A DNA stretch of 64,000 bases from Isoetes taiwanensis (taxonomy: Eukaryota > Streptophyta > Lycopodiopsida > Isoetales > Isoetaceae). Numbering within the stretch: the stretch's first letter is position 1; every line of letters starts with the position of its first letter. The position numbers were made by a program, and so were the translations under genes. Shown here piece by piece: positions 1 through 11,243 of the stretch. The stretch covers positions 13,825,760-13,889,759 of the forward strand of contig JAJEKV010000021.1 in the NCBI GenBank assembly GCA_021234155.1, given 5' to 3'. The notes beneath the pieces were generated by a model. It saw nothing but the letters and a program-made list of their open reading frames with translations. It had not been told where the DNA came from and did no database searches.

Positions 1-622
1 TGTATGTATATATATATTCATGGCATGTATATAACATGAGATTAGGGTTTTGTCTCTTTGGAGAAAGGATTGTTGCAGAGCATGAAGGCAGGGAACAATT
101 CTGGGCAGTTTTGGAGCCCAAAATTTGAAGCATCATATCTCGGCGACCCGAGACCCCTTTTAGGTGATTGTTCTTTTTCTGGAAAGATCTTCAAGTAAGC
201 TTTCCGGAATGGGTCTGATCAGGCCTTAACTCATCCGTATGAGAAAGCTATAACAGAAATTGTGATGCTGGGTCAGAATTGACTGCACGAAGGAATTCTC
301 TGGAGAAAGCTTTGAGGAGGCAAGAGCTTGGAGACATTAAGAAGGCCAGAGATTGAAGAGACTGCATCAATCTTCTTATCAGGTGGTGTTTCAGTCTATT
401 TGAGATTGTATAGGCCGCGATTGAGTTTAAACATGATGTAGAGGATGACTTTGGGGTGACAAAGTAATCAAAGGTGATTCACGATCTGAATTGAATAAGC
501 TTTCTAATGTCTGAGTTAATCAATTAAGCAAGCAGTGCTCCTTGAGATTTGGCTGGGTTTAATGGATTCGAATCCAATGCCTGTGGTAAATGATGAAATC
601 AAAGCTGTGGGATTGAATCAAG
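1..622. other. No gene recognised
   Basis: I see no open frame with recognisable similarity and no clear repeat partner inside the window. The sequence runs directly into the first copy of repeat unit A. Confidence 0.5.
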
Positions 623-1555
623 AATGTGGTTTTTGTCTCAGGAAGAGTACAGTAAATCTAGGGTTAATTCTATGGGCATGAGGCTGATTTAATTGTCTGC
701 TGTAAGTGTTAAGTAGAAAGGGAAACTCGAATCGGAGCCCAAAGACCATTATTTGGGACGGCTAGGTCCGACCGAAGTATCATAAAGATGGGTTAAAATT
801 ACTTCTGGAAGGCCGATCTGGCTGAATCAAGGGTTTTTGAGGCATGATCAAGAGTTATATGGAAGAGTCCAAACTGTTAAAGAAGCAAGGAAACAGATTG
901 TAATTGAGTATGTAGGATCATTTGGGCTCTGGAATGGCCGATTTGCCATTAGCTTCTCCAGATCATCCAAATTGGTGCTAGAAAAAGGCTCTTTTGTTGG
1001 GTTACAGATTTTGCCTTTTTATCATGTTCTATGCTTTTGTGTTCAATTGTTATTAGTATTAACTTAGTTCCTGGTCTTATAACAAAAGAAGAAGTTAGGA
1101 AAGCTTGGAAGAGATGTCGAGATGTATAACCTTGGCTTAGCACCTTTAATCTGATGTATGAAGACAGATTGTATCTTACGAGGCTTGGGGTTCAGTCTAT
1201 CTTAATAGGAAGATGATTATGAATCAAAGGAGTTGTTTTAAATAAGGAACATGAACTAATGGAGATAAATAATTATAGCTAGCTGGGATAATTGTACAGG
1301 CTTACTCCTGGAGATGGGGCTAGCCTAGAGATCAAGTGGCAAAGGCAAAATGCAGTTACGGTCGTGAGGGGTTTTTAAGCCAGAAGTGTTCGATTTTGGG
1401 ATTCTACATTAGTTATATGTTTCAATTCCTTAGCTGTGGAAAGTGGGTTTTTAATCGGAATATTAAAAACCTTAGCTAACAATGGTTAGAGATAAATAAA
1501 TGGTTGTTAATCTTGTGCTATGTGACACCGGGCGTAGTTTTCCCTGATCAGGATG
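623..1555. repeat. Repeat unit A, copy 1 (full length)
   Basis: This is a 933-bp block that starts AATGTGGTTTTTGTCTC and ends at CCCTGATCAGGATG. It recurs almost unchanged at 2944-3877 and, truncated, at 1562-1930. The small open frames inside it, such as the 76-codon frame at 837-1067, are shared by the copies but resemble no protein I know. It is probably a fragment of a transposable element. I cannot tell which class, because no terminal repeats or coding domains are visible. Confidence 0.85.
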
Positions 1556-1561
1556 TGGGGA

Positions 1562-2028
1562 AATGTGGTTTTTGTCTCAGGAAGAGTACAGTAAATCTAG
1601 GGTTAATTCTATGGGCATGAGGCTGATTTAATTGTCTGCTGTAAGTATTAAGTAGAAAGGGAAACTCGAATCGGAGCCCAAAGACCATTATTTGGGACGG
1701 CTAGGTCCGACCGAAGTATCATAAAGATGGGTTAAAATTACTTCTGGAAGGCCGATCTGGCTTAATCAAGGGTTTTTGAGGCATGATCAAGAGCTATATG
1801 GGAGAGTCCAAACTGTTAAAGAAGCAAGGAAACAGATTGTAATTGAGTATGTAGGATCATTTGGGCTCTGGAATGGCCGATTTGCCATTAGCTTCTCCAG
1901 ATCATCCAAATTGGTGCTAGAAAAAGGCTCCAAATTGATAATGTTGTCGGGGAAATGTGGTTTTTGTCTCAGGAAGAGTACAGTAAATCTAGGGTTAATT
2001 CTATGGGCATGAGGCTGATTTAATTGTC
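1562..2028. repeat. Repeat unit A, truncated copies
   Basis: The block 1562-1930 matches the first 369 bp of unit A, starting six bases after copy 1 ends. After a short linker the first 75 bp of unit A appear again at 1954-2028, and the sequence then jumps into unit B. The staggered truncations suggest repeated unequal exchange or template switching. Confidence 0.8.
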
Positions 2029-2040
2029 TGGCACCAATAT

Positions 2041-2943
2041 ACCAGCCTCAGTGTACATGGAAGCCAATTTTTACTGGTGCATACTCACACAATTATTGTG
2101 GAGCTTATCCTGCTGCCTTATGGCAGACAAAGTGGAGGACATGTATAGACACAAGTTCTACCACGTCGGGGATCATGGCCGTATAACCCCAGTAACCAAC
2201 TCCCAAAGCTAAACATACATTGGCCAGGGTTTGAACCCCTGACCAAGTGCACATTTATTTTGGCATTACTAGGCCTATACCAACTCACCACACATCCGTT
2301 GGGCAACAACCAGTATACCAGCCCCAGTGTACATGGAAGCCAATTTTTACTGGTGCATACTCACACAATTATTGTGGAGCTTATCCTGCTGCCTTATGGT
2401 AGACAAAGTGGAGGACATGTATAGGCACAAGTTCTACCACGTCGGGGATCATGGCCGTATAACCCCAGTAACCAACTCCCAAATATAAATATACACTGGC
2501 CGGGTTTGAACCCCTGACCAAGTGCACATTTATTTTGGCATTACTAGGCCTATACCAACTCACCACACATCCGTTGGGCAAAACTTTAGCCATACATGCA
2601 CACTTTGTAGGCAGGATAGAATCCCGCCTCAGGACAGTGTACATGGAAGCCAATTTTTACTGGTGCATACTCACACAATTATTGTGGAGCTTATCCTGCT
2701 GCCTTATGGCAGACAAAGTGGAGGACATGTATAGGCACAAGTTCTACCACGTCGGGGATCATGGCCGTATAACCCCAGTAACCAACTCCCAAATATAAAT
2801 ATACACTGGTCGGGTTTGAACCCCTGACCAAGTGCACATTTATTTTGGCATTACTAGGCCTATACCAACTCACCACACATCCGTTGGGGAAAACTTTAGC
2901 CATACATGCACACTTTGTAGGCAGGATAGAATCCCGCCTCAGG
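2041..2943 (-). repeat. Tandem array of unit B, possibly SINE-derived (three copies)
   Basis: Three head-to-tail copies lie at about 2041-2316, 2317-2634 and 2635-2943, with pitches of 276 and 310 bp. The first copy lacks a segment of about 35-50 bp present at the end of the other two. On the minus strand each unit carries GGTTCAAACCC or a close variant, like a pol III B box, preceded by GTTGGTATAGGCCTAG, which could be a degenerate A box. A tRNA-derived SINE origin is an inference only. The array interrupts unit A: it is flanked by a 75-bp unit A scrap on the left and a full copy on the right. Confidence 0.75.
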
Positions 2944-3877
2944 AAATGTTGTTTTTGTCTCAGGAAGAGTACAGTAAATCTAGGGTTAATTCTATGGGCA
3001 TGAGGCTGATTTAATTGTCTGCTGTAAGTGTTAAGTAGAAAGGGAAACTCGAATCGGAGCCCAAAGACTATTATTTGGGACGGCTAGGTCCGACCGAAGT
3101 ATCATAAAGATGGGTTAAAATTACTTCTGGAAGGCCGATCTGGCTGAATCAAGGGTTTTTGAGGCATGATCAAGAGCTATATGGGAGAGTCCAAACTGTT
3201 AAAGAAGCAAGGAAACAGATTGTAATTGAGTATGTAGGATCATTTGGGCTCTGGAATGGCCGATTTGCCATTAGCTTCTCCAGATCATCCAAATTGGTGC
3301 TAGAAAAAGGCTCTTTTGTTGGGTTACAGATTTTGCCTTTTTATCATGTTCTATGCTTTTGTGTTCAATTGTTATTAGTATTAACTTAGTTCCTGGTCTT
3401 ATAACAAAAGAAGAAGTTAGGAAAGCTTGGAAGAGATGTCGAGATGTATAACCTTGGCTTAGCACCTTTAATCTGATGTATGAAGACAGATTGTATCTTA
3501 CGAGCCTTGGGGTTCAGTCTATCTTAATAGGAAGATGATTATGAATCAAAGGAGTTGTTTTAAATAAGGAACATGAACTAATGAAGATAAATAATTATAG
3601 CTAGCTGGGATAATTGTACAGGCTTACTCCTGGAGATGGGGCTAGCCTAGAGATCAAGTGGCAAAGGCAAAATGCAGTTACGGTCGTGAGGGGTTTTTAA
3701 GCCAGAAGTGTTCGATTTTGGGATTCTACATTAGTTATATGTTTCAATTCCTTAGCTGTGGAAAGTGGGTTTTTAATCGGAATATTAAAAACCTTAGCTA
3801 ACAATGGTTAAAGATAAATAAATGGTTGTTAATCTTGTGCTATGTGACACCGGGCGTAGTTTTCCCTGATCAGGATG
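2944..3877. repeat. Repeat unit A, copy 3 (full length)
   Basis: This 934-bp copy is nearly identical to 623-1555, differing by only a handful of substitutions such as CTTACGAGGC to CTTACGAGCC. The close identity implies recent duplication. Confidence 0.85.
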
Positions 3878-4862
3878 CTATGTCAACTCTTGTGACTCCA
3901 TAGTAAGAGGTCCTCCAGTGCCAAACATGGGCTGGGAAGGGTATGCGCATACGAGGTTTACCCCACCAACTCCGCCAACAGGTCTCGAAATGTGAGCTGG
4001 CTGGGCATTTCTCTGCTAACAGAGCCTGCATGTAGGCTGGCTGAGCTTCCCATTGTCCCGGAGCTATGTTTCTGATGTTTAATTGTTATTCTGGAAATGT
4101 TCTTTGCTTCTGATGTTCATGTTTGGTATTTCCTTGGATTATGTTGTCATTGTCTAGTACTATACTCACCTAGAATCTTTTGTTTGCTTGTGCTTATGTC
4201 TTCGTATCCAAGATTCCAGAGTATTTTCATGCATGCAATGGCAGCCAGGGATCCCAACTTAGTCACGAGGACTAACCCCAGTGAGTGCATGTGCAGTGAA
4301 CAAGCAAGGCAGTGGTTGCGCGGATGGCAGCAACGTAGCTGAGGATCGTGGTTGTGATCTGGAGTTAAAAAGCTTTTGTTTAGCTTGCTTAGCAGTGTTT
4401 ATGCATATATATTGAGAGTATTGTGGATAATACATCCTTTGAATTTGTATTCTTCGGGGATAGTGGGAATATATTGTATCTCAGTAAGGCATTAACAAGC
4501 TAGAATGTGCAAGTTTTGACAAGATCCCGAGTTGCCTGGAGGATCAACTCTGCAGGCTTGTCACAGAAATTATATTCTGGAGGGGGTAGTTTGGTATGAC
4601 TTGTTTGTGTTCCAACTTTACATTTGTCAGTGGAGATGTATCATGCTCCTCAATCAAGCCATTGTTTTATTGCCTCATATTCATACGTGTATCCATCAAC
4701 AGCTACAACTGTTTGATCCATAAGCTCCTAGAAACTTAATTTATTAATTGAACACATAGTTTTGATACACGCAAACAACTCAGACCTAAAAAAAATCTCA
4801 CCTGAAGGATTGCACAAAGGAAGATGGGAGTAGCAGCTGAGTTACTACCTGTAAACGCAACG
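3878..4862. other. No gene recognised
   Basis: The short open frames here are not supported by similarity or composition. I see no terminal repeats. Confidence 0.45.
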
Positions 4863-5384
4863 TCACGACAAGTCTTTATGGTCTGCAAATGCTTGAACCC
4901 TGTCCAATATATAAAGAATTGTTTCAAGCTCGGGACGTTGCTTGTACTTCATCTCTGAAGAATGTAATGCAAGGCAAGCTACTTCCTTTGCCTTTGCAAA
5001 TGGCCATTAACCAGTTTACCGATCCAAAACATCAGAAAATGTTCCACAGTCTATTGCAGTTTCAACAAATTCATGGACCCTTAATGGTTGCCTTCCTGTA
5101 AGCATCTGAAGTATAACAATTCCTAGAGCATAATATCTGATTTTGGACCAAAAGAGCCAGTTTTTTTTTATATTCTGGATCGTGCCAACTGATAATGTAT
5201 CTTTATAATATGTGCTACTCATAGCAGCAAATGGTTTTGGAATGAGCCTGGCACGGCCAAAATCAGCTAGTTTACTAACATTATTGTGATCAAGGAATAT
5301 ATTTCCTGGTTTGAAATCACGATGAACAACTGGCTCAGGCTCTAAGCTATGAAGGAAATGCAAGGCAGTTGCAAGTTGGTAAGC
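4863..5384 (-). pseudogene. Ser/Thr kinase C-terminal half (U-box/RLCK-type), dead
   Basis: A single minus-strand frame of 174 codons reads as the C-terminal half of a plant kinase of the U-box-associated or receptor-like cytoplasmic type. Visible in order are ALHFLHS, the catalytic loop VVHRDFKPGN, the metal-binding ADFGRAR, GIVILQMLTGRQP, and after two in-frame TAA stops near 5012-5022, WPFAKAKEVACLALHSSEMK, then RPELETIL and a terminal TGA. The activation segment (GTIQNIKKNWLFWSK) has lost the expected GT-Y-DPEY pattern. The N-lobe with the glycine loop and catalytic Lys is absent. In a living relative this enzyme would phosphorylate proteins in the cytoplasm. The missing N-lobe, two stops and damaged activation loop make this a pseudogene. 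Confidence 0.85.
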
Positions 5385-6540
5385 ATATGTGCCATTTTAA
5401 AAATCATTATGGTCTTGTTTGCTCTGCTGCATTTAGACGTCCTTACATTCCTTGCATGCTCTATAGCGAAGAACTTGGAATTAAGAACCAATGGATTTGC
5501 ATAAATACCATGTTAAAAAAAAAACATTATTAAGCTTTCAAGCTTTATTTCAGAAATTAATCTCAAAATAGTTAGTTTGTGACAAAGGATAAAACTATAT
5601 CACAGCCAACAGAGCATAGTCCAGTTCAACTCAAACCTGAGCATCGTTTCTGTCCATATAGAATTTGAAATAGTGGATTGAATCTTGGAATGCATGAACT
5701 CCATGTTCATAAGCAGCTTCTTATTTATATTCTAACTTGATTATTACGCTGCCTTCTCATGTAGCTTCCAGTTTGTGGAATACAAAACAACCAGCTCTTT
5801 GCCTCAACGACCCTGTTCAAGAGCCAGTTGCTTGCCACAACTTCCATTCAACTACTGTTTTCATGTATGGATACGAAAGAGCAGAACCATACCTAACCAT
5901 TTTGACCAATCCTAAGCACTTAAAACATCTGTAAAGATGGCCAGGCTTACCCGGCAGAGCCACAAATTCGTTACAACAGGGGCCATGATCAGTCCTTATC
6001 GGTTATGATTTTCAAGCCAGAAATCTTTAAGGAAAATTTCTTAAAGGAAAAAATGACTTTCAAAGGTTTCTAGACATCTATTTTGATTTGGAGAATGCCA
6101 GATGACAATCCAAATAGCCTGTTTCAGCCATACATGCCAGTTTTGGCACCATACATCTATTGTGCAAGAGTATCAAGAATACATGGTGCAAAATCTATAA
6201 CTCACAAAAACAACGCATTCTTATACAATTTGAACATTTCATGTAAATAACAATGTCTGAACAAATAGCTTACAGATTGTATGCAAGAATGCCATCAATG
6301 AGATTCTTCTAAAAATCTTTACCGCTTTGCCAGTGTAGATCAATGGAATCATGTGCACAAACACTATCACACACAACCTTCTTTCAAGAAATAGGTGTCT
6401 GTTGAGCCATTTGCGCATTGGGCTATGCCATAGCCAGAGCAAAAATCCTTTAAATCAAAGATTTGAAATACATACGTGTGTGAGAGACCAGAAGAAAGCG
6501 ACACATAATTAAGAGCATTCGACCATATTTCCCACTTCCT
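5385..6540. other. No gene recognised
   Basis: If the kinase remnant were an exon, its upstream exons would lie here on the minus strand, but I find no N-lobe motif. Nothing else is recognisable. Confidence 0.4.
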
Positions 6541-7163
6541 CCTATTTTTTCCCTTTCCCTCTTCCTTTTGCCTTTTCTCGATTTTCTTTTTTTTTCCTCA
6601 CCCTTGCCCCTTTTCCCTTTTTTATTTTTCAAATTAACATTTTCTTTTTACATTATCCCATTTCTCCCATTTACCTTTTCCCTTATCCCTTTTTCCTTTT
6701 TCGTTTTTTACTTTCCCCATTTTTCCCTTCCCTTTCTTCCCATTTGTGTTTGCCGTTTCTGTTTGCCTTTTTGCCCTTCCCCCTCTCTCCCCCTTTTCCT
6801 TTTTTCCTTTATTTTTTCCCTTTCCTTTTTATCCTTTCCCTTTTCTCGCTCCCGCTTTTCCCTTTTCCCTTTTTCTATTTTCTTCTTCATTTTCGTTCCC
6901 TTTCCTTTTCTATTTTTCCAGTTTACTGCACTTTTTTCCCTTTTGTCTTTTCCCCTTGCCTTTCACCACGCTTCCTTTTTTCCCATTCTCCTTTCTCTTT
7001 TTTCCCTTTTCTATTTTTCCACTCTATGCTTTTTTCTTCTCCTTTTTTCTATTTTTCCCTTCCCTTTTTTCCCCTCTCCTTCTCACATTCTCTTTTTCCT
7101 TTTAACTTTTTCTATTTTCCTTTTCTCTTATCCTCTTCATTTCCCTTTTCCTTTTCCTTTTGA
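6541..7163. repeat. Polypyrimidine tract, about 620 bp
   Basis: The plus strand is almost entirely C and T in irregular runs such as CCCTTTTCC, so the minus strand is a polypurine tract. Long open frames on both strands here (Phe/Leu/Ser/Pro on plus, Lys/Arg/Glu/Gly on minus) are composition artefacts and not genes. A similar tract lies at 13,739-13,972. Mirror-symmetric pieces could adopt triplex structure, which is inference. Confidence 0.9.
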
Positions 7164-7517
7164 AAAGTCTGAGACAGAAACTCATGTGCAAGTTTCTCTT
7201 AGCAAGAAGAAGAAAAACAAAAGGAGCAAAGTTCTGAATGAGCGTTTGCTGCATTGTGTGGATTTCGTGTGGATCTACACCACAAGGTTGAAGAAAAATT
7301 TGACGGATTTGCTCGGATCTGGTGTTTCAACAAAGGGATCTTGCCGGATCTGATCATTAGAACCCTAGAAAAGGTCGGATCTCTGTGTGAAGATATTTTG
7401 GAGTTGGAATTGTGCCATATGGCAAACCGATAGTGATACGTTGGGAAGCAGATAAGGTCTAAGATTAGATGTCGAGATCTTGCATGAGTTTGTTCGTATT
7501 TGTGTTTGTCATTAATC

Positions 7518-8070
7518 ATTAGAGGTAATTTGAGATCTCATTTTGTCCCATTAAGGGATGCTTAAAAAGCCACATCAGCTTTTTAAACTGTCCAATAAGA
7601 GAAGAGCTCCAGTGTATTTTATTCCAGTATTATGTGGCAGCAGTAATTAATGCAGTTCTAACTAACTTTTGCAGTGTCATTTTACTACTATAACTTTTGA
7701 TCAAAAACTCCGATTCGAACACTATTTGTGGCAATGGATTCGTCTCCTCAAGATCTTTCTAATGACAACCCATTGTTATATCTTTTGGGATGTAAATATA
7801 TAAGAAAAGAGCAAAAAACCATATTTTTTAAGGTTAACACATATGGCTTATATTGAAATACATCATAACCATATATCACTTGAAAGATCTTTTCATTCTG
7901 CATCTAATGCAACAAATGCCGCAGCATTTTCATGAGTAGATTAAAAGTTATAGGGAAAAAACGACAGCAATGAAGTTGTTAATGCTGCATTAATTGCAGT
8001 TTGATGTAGAGCACTCATTCTATTGGAGGATTCTTATGGGGACAAAAGGAGATCTCAAATTACCTCTAAT
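7518..8070. mobile_element. MITE-like element with about 32-bp terminal inverted repeats
   Basis: The left end 7518-7549, starting ATTAGAGGTAATTTGAG, is matched in inverse orientation by 8039-8070 with one mismatch in 32 positions. The 553-bp body has no coding frame. I see no convincing target-site duplication next to the repeats, so the superfamily is not assigned. Non-autonomous DNA transposon is the simplest reading. Confidence 0.7.
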
Positions 8071-8126
8071 GTTCGCAAGGCCTGTGGCATGTTCTAAGGG
8101 GACAAAATTGTTCAGATATCACTCTT

Positions 8127-8249
8127 GATAAAGATGATATAGTTTCCAGATCTATCATGTTCACCATTGATGATTCTTTACATGCAAAGGTCTTGCAAAG
8201 ATCATTCCTTAGTGCCAAGGAGTTGTGGGATTATCTAAAATTACTTATG
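8127..8249 (+). pseudogene. Ty1/copia gag (UBN2-like) fragment
   Basis: About 41 codons in one plus frame read as part of a copia capsid domain. The visible pieces are DKDDIVSRSIMFTIDD and LQRSFLSAKELWDYLK, matching the family pattern of an I/L-rich helix followed by AKELWDxL. The frame ends in stops on both sides and the rest of the polyprotein is not found. This is a decayed retrotransposon scrap just right of the MITE-like element. Confidence 0.5.
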
Positions 8250-10736
8250 ATTGCATGCCCACAAAAATTCTGCAGCAATGGTCAATAAAGTAACCTTAAT
8301 GAGTACGGAAACATACATTTTTTATTCCAAGAAAATAGAAATAGAACTATGATTTAAGCAACTTCACTCTGGCCACAGAGGGTTGCAAAAAGCATATACT
8401 GCATTTTCAAACTCTGCACCAGAAGAACTGCCTCTTCTATTGATTATTCTTTGAATGTATAAGATGTTTGTACAAGAAGGGTATCATTTGGCCCTTTTTT
8501 GAAATGTATAGTTTTTGAAATATGCATCTTCAATTCTTTTCGTCTTTCAAGTTAAAAAAGAAATTGAGGCAATGCATTAAGATGACCTTCTGCACAGTTT
8601 GAGACGACATTGTAAATTGTATCTTTTTGCTGTAGTTAAGGTATGGGTGCACATGGGGAAACCACTGTGCATTATCTGATGTTAGTTGTTAGTAGTTGGC
8701 TTGCCGTTAGATGGTCGTGGGCGAACATCCAAAGAAGGTAAGCTAGGACTACTAAGAGCTTGCTGACCAGAGATGGCTTTGTTGACGGTATCCAGTTCCG
8801 ACAAGCTAGAAGCAGAGGAGCTCGAGCTTCTTACTCAAAAATAGTTGATCTGCTTCTGCCGCTTTCTTTCTTCCCTTTGCATTTTCTTCCTTTTTGCCAT
8901 TCAATCCCTCATCCGCCTCTTGATCCTTTCGACAATCCGATTCCGGTGTTGGCATAAAAAGGATGTTAACAAGATGTTTCTGCTCCAAGAAGTCCCTTTA
9001 ATTGCAAAGCACATGCTTACAAAGAAGCTCATTGTGACGTCCCCTACTCATATACGGTGCACTCACCGTATACAAACAGGAGTTCATCCCCCATACCAGC
9101 TCCATGCTAATATAGGGCCCTCCACGTATCACTGCAACCTTGAAGAGTTCCAGTGGGAAGAATGAAGGGGTCCTTTACCCTGTCTCCCTCAGGGCCTACC
9201 TAGCTGCGGAAGCGTAAACATACATGTCAGTAGTACATACATCAACATCATATGACCATCACGAAGGATGGTCCTCCACATATCTGCATAGACAAAGATC
9301 AGCACATCACATAGGGAATCCTACCCAAGGCTCAGACTCAAAGGGATGACTGACGGCTTGGGTCTCCAGAGTTCATTGCAGACAGAATTCATGGCAATGG
9401 ATTTGGCTGGCATAAGAACATGGCATAGGGTTGTCCACTCCATCCGCCCCTCCTGTGCACACTTTGCAGAGTAGGCTGAAAAGTGTTGGGACCTGACTGT
9501 AGCCCGCCGGATGCATAGCCAAGGGGGCTATATCCTGGGTTGCATCTCCCCAGTTCCGATGGGGCAGGTAGGGATCTCTCCCTCCAGAGATCTACATGCT
9601 GACTCAAGGTGACTAGAGGGCCACTGCCCGTATTCGACTTGAACTCAATGGAAGGTCATATTCACCACCTCACGAGTGTCGAGCCCATGCCTTGCCCACA
9701 CGCAGTGGCAAGCCATTAGACCTAGTCACAGTGACCCCCGGCAGTCTTTACACACCAGAGGGGTCGTTCAAGAATCAGAACATGAACCTCCTTATAAGCC
9801 AGTCTGGCCCCTTCACCCACAACCAGGTGTGGCTCTTGTGCACAGGCCGCATCTATAGTGTGCTAGAGAGGCTAATCTAGGAGCATCTACTACCAAGCTT
9901 TAGGTCTCTACCCCCCTTCCCAATACAAGGAGTTCACAGAGATACATCATCCATATACATCACAGAAGAACTAAAGAACAAGATCTAATCTATATCATAG
10001 AGTTAGGTTCTTTAGTTAGAGTCTGGTATCTACTCATCTAGAGATCTAGATAGCTGCTAAAGGCGATTTAATAGGCTAAACCCTCTTTGATACAATGACT
10101 GGAAAACGGTTTAGACCATTAAATCGACTACATCCCCGATCCATGAGTTGCTCCTCGACTGAGTTCGACCATCCCTCCGAACTGCCGAATCAAGGGAAAC
10201 TAATGGTGCCATTCTCTCGGGCCGGAGTCTGGGAGGCTGATTTTGACTCATAGAGCAGCCAAAAGCAGAGCTCTAAAACCCTAGGAACGAAAATGGGCAA
10301 GTTAGGGTTCTTCTACTTAAATAGGCAAGGGTTGGGACTTAGGGTTTCCAATTATCCCTTTAGGCATGTGGGATAATTGGAAATGGGCCCACTTGCCTTT
10401 AATGGCTAGGTGGCCAAATGTGCCTACATGGAAATGTGTGCACCTTAATAAATGTGCATGTGCACATTAATAAGAAGTGCACATACCTAGCAAGTTGCCC
10501 CCTAGGGCTACTCACCTGGCTACACGCCTCGCATATTACCGCCGTCGGGTGAGTGGCGTGTAATGCTGCGTGACGCAGACAAGACGAAGATATGTCACGG
10601 GACCGTATCTTCGGCTTTGGAACGCCACATTCTCCCCACCTTGAAATGATCGTGTCCAAAGATCGTGGGTCTCCCCACCTTGGAATCTTCCTAACCTGCA
10701 ATCAACCTGATGCATACGATATACTACTATTATACT
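8250..10736. other. No gene; possible LTR start at 9033
   Basis: No frame here resembles a known protein. TGTGACGTCCCC at 9033 resembles the start of some plant Ty3/gypsy LTRs, but I could not find a matching end or second copy, so this is only a hint. Confidence 0.3.
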
Positions 10737-11243
10737 TACACATTTATTAAGATTACCTTAAGGTAATTAAATTATTATTACGCCATTACATTATCAAATA
10801 ACTTGTCAATTCGTAACTTCTATTAAACAGGGTACTTATTAGTCCTCGTTATTATAACATTTAGTTTATCACAATTTAACACTTTCATATACAATTATTA
10901 TTTAAGGTACTCTTCATTCCTTGCAACACATTCCAAAAAAATTTGTGTTGCAAGTCCTCAAGACCTAAAAAATCTGCATTAATTTTACAATATCTATAAT
11001 TACATACTTACTATCTTAATTATTAGAATTACTCTAAGGTAATGTTTAAGACATTCTTGTACTATTTCATTACCCAATTAACTTATCACTTCATAACTTA
11101 ATCTCACATAAGGTAATTATTAACCTTACTTAACACAACATTTAAGTTTATCAAAGTTTATCAATTTCATACAAAATTTACACTTCTAAGGTACTCTTCA
11201 TCCCTTGCAACACATTATGACTAAATTTGTGTTGCAAGTTTTT
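10737..11243. repeat. Diverged tandem duplication, pitch about 284 bp
   Basis: Two AT-rich blocks share the same order of landmarks. AAGGTACTCTTCAT plus CCTTGCAACACAT occurs at 10,904 and 11,188, each followed by AATTTGTGTTGCAAG. Upstream parts (TTACYYTAAGGTAAT, cattac, aacatttaGTTTATC) also align. No coding content is seen. Confidence 0.65.

Noticed and set aside
837-3389. Repeated 76-78-codon frames beginning MRHDQELYGRVQTV
   Set aside because: They recur only because repeat unit A recurs. The sequence has no recognised domain and the frame ends differ between copies.
6568-7353. A 261-codon plus-strand frame rich in Phe, Leu, Ser and Pro
   Set aside because: It is produced by the polypyrimidine tract; the other frames and the minus strand are open there too, and the sequence is not protein-like.
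9033-10736. Possible LTR beginning TGTGACGTCCCC
   Set aside because: No matching second copy, CA end or primer-binding site could be found, so it is only noted in the gap entry.
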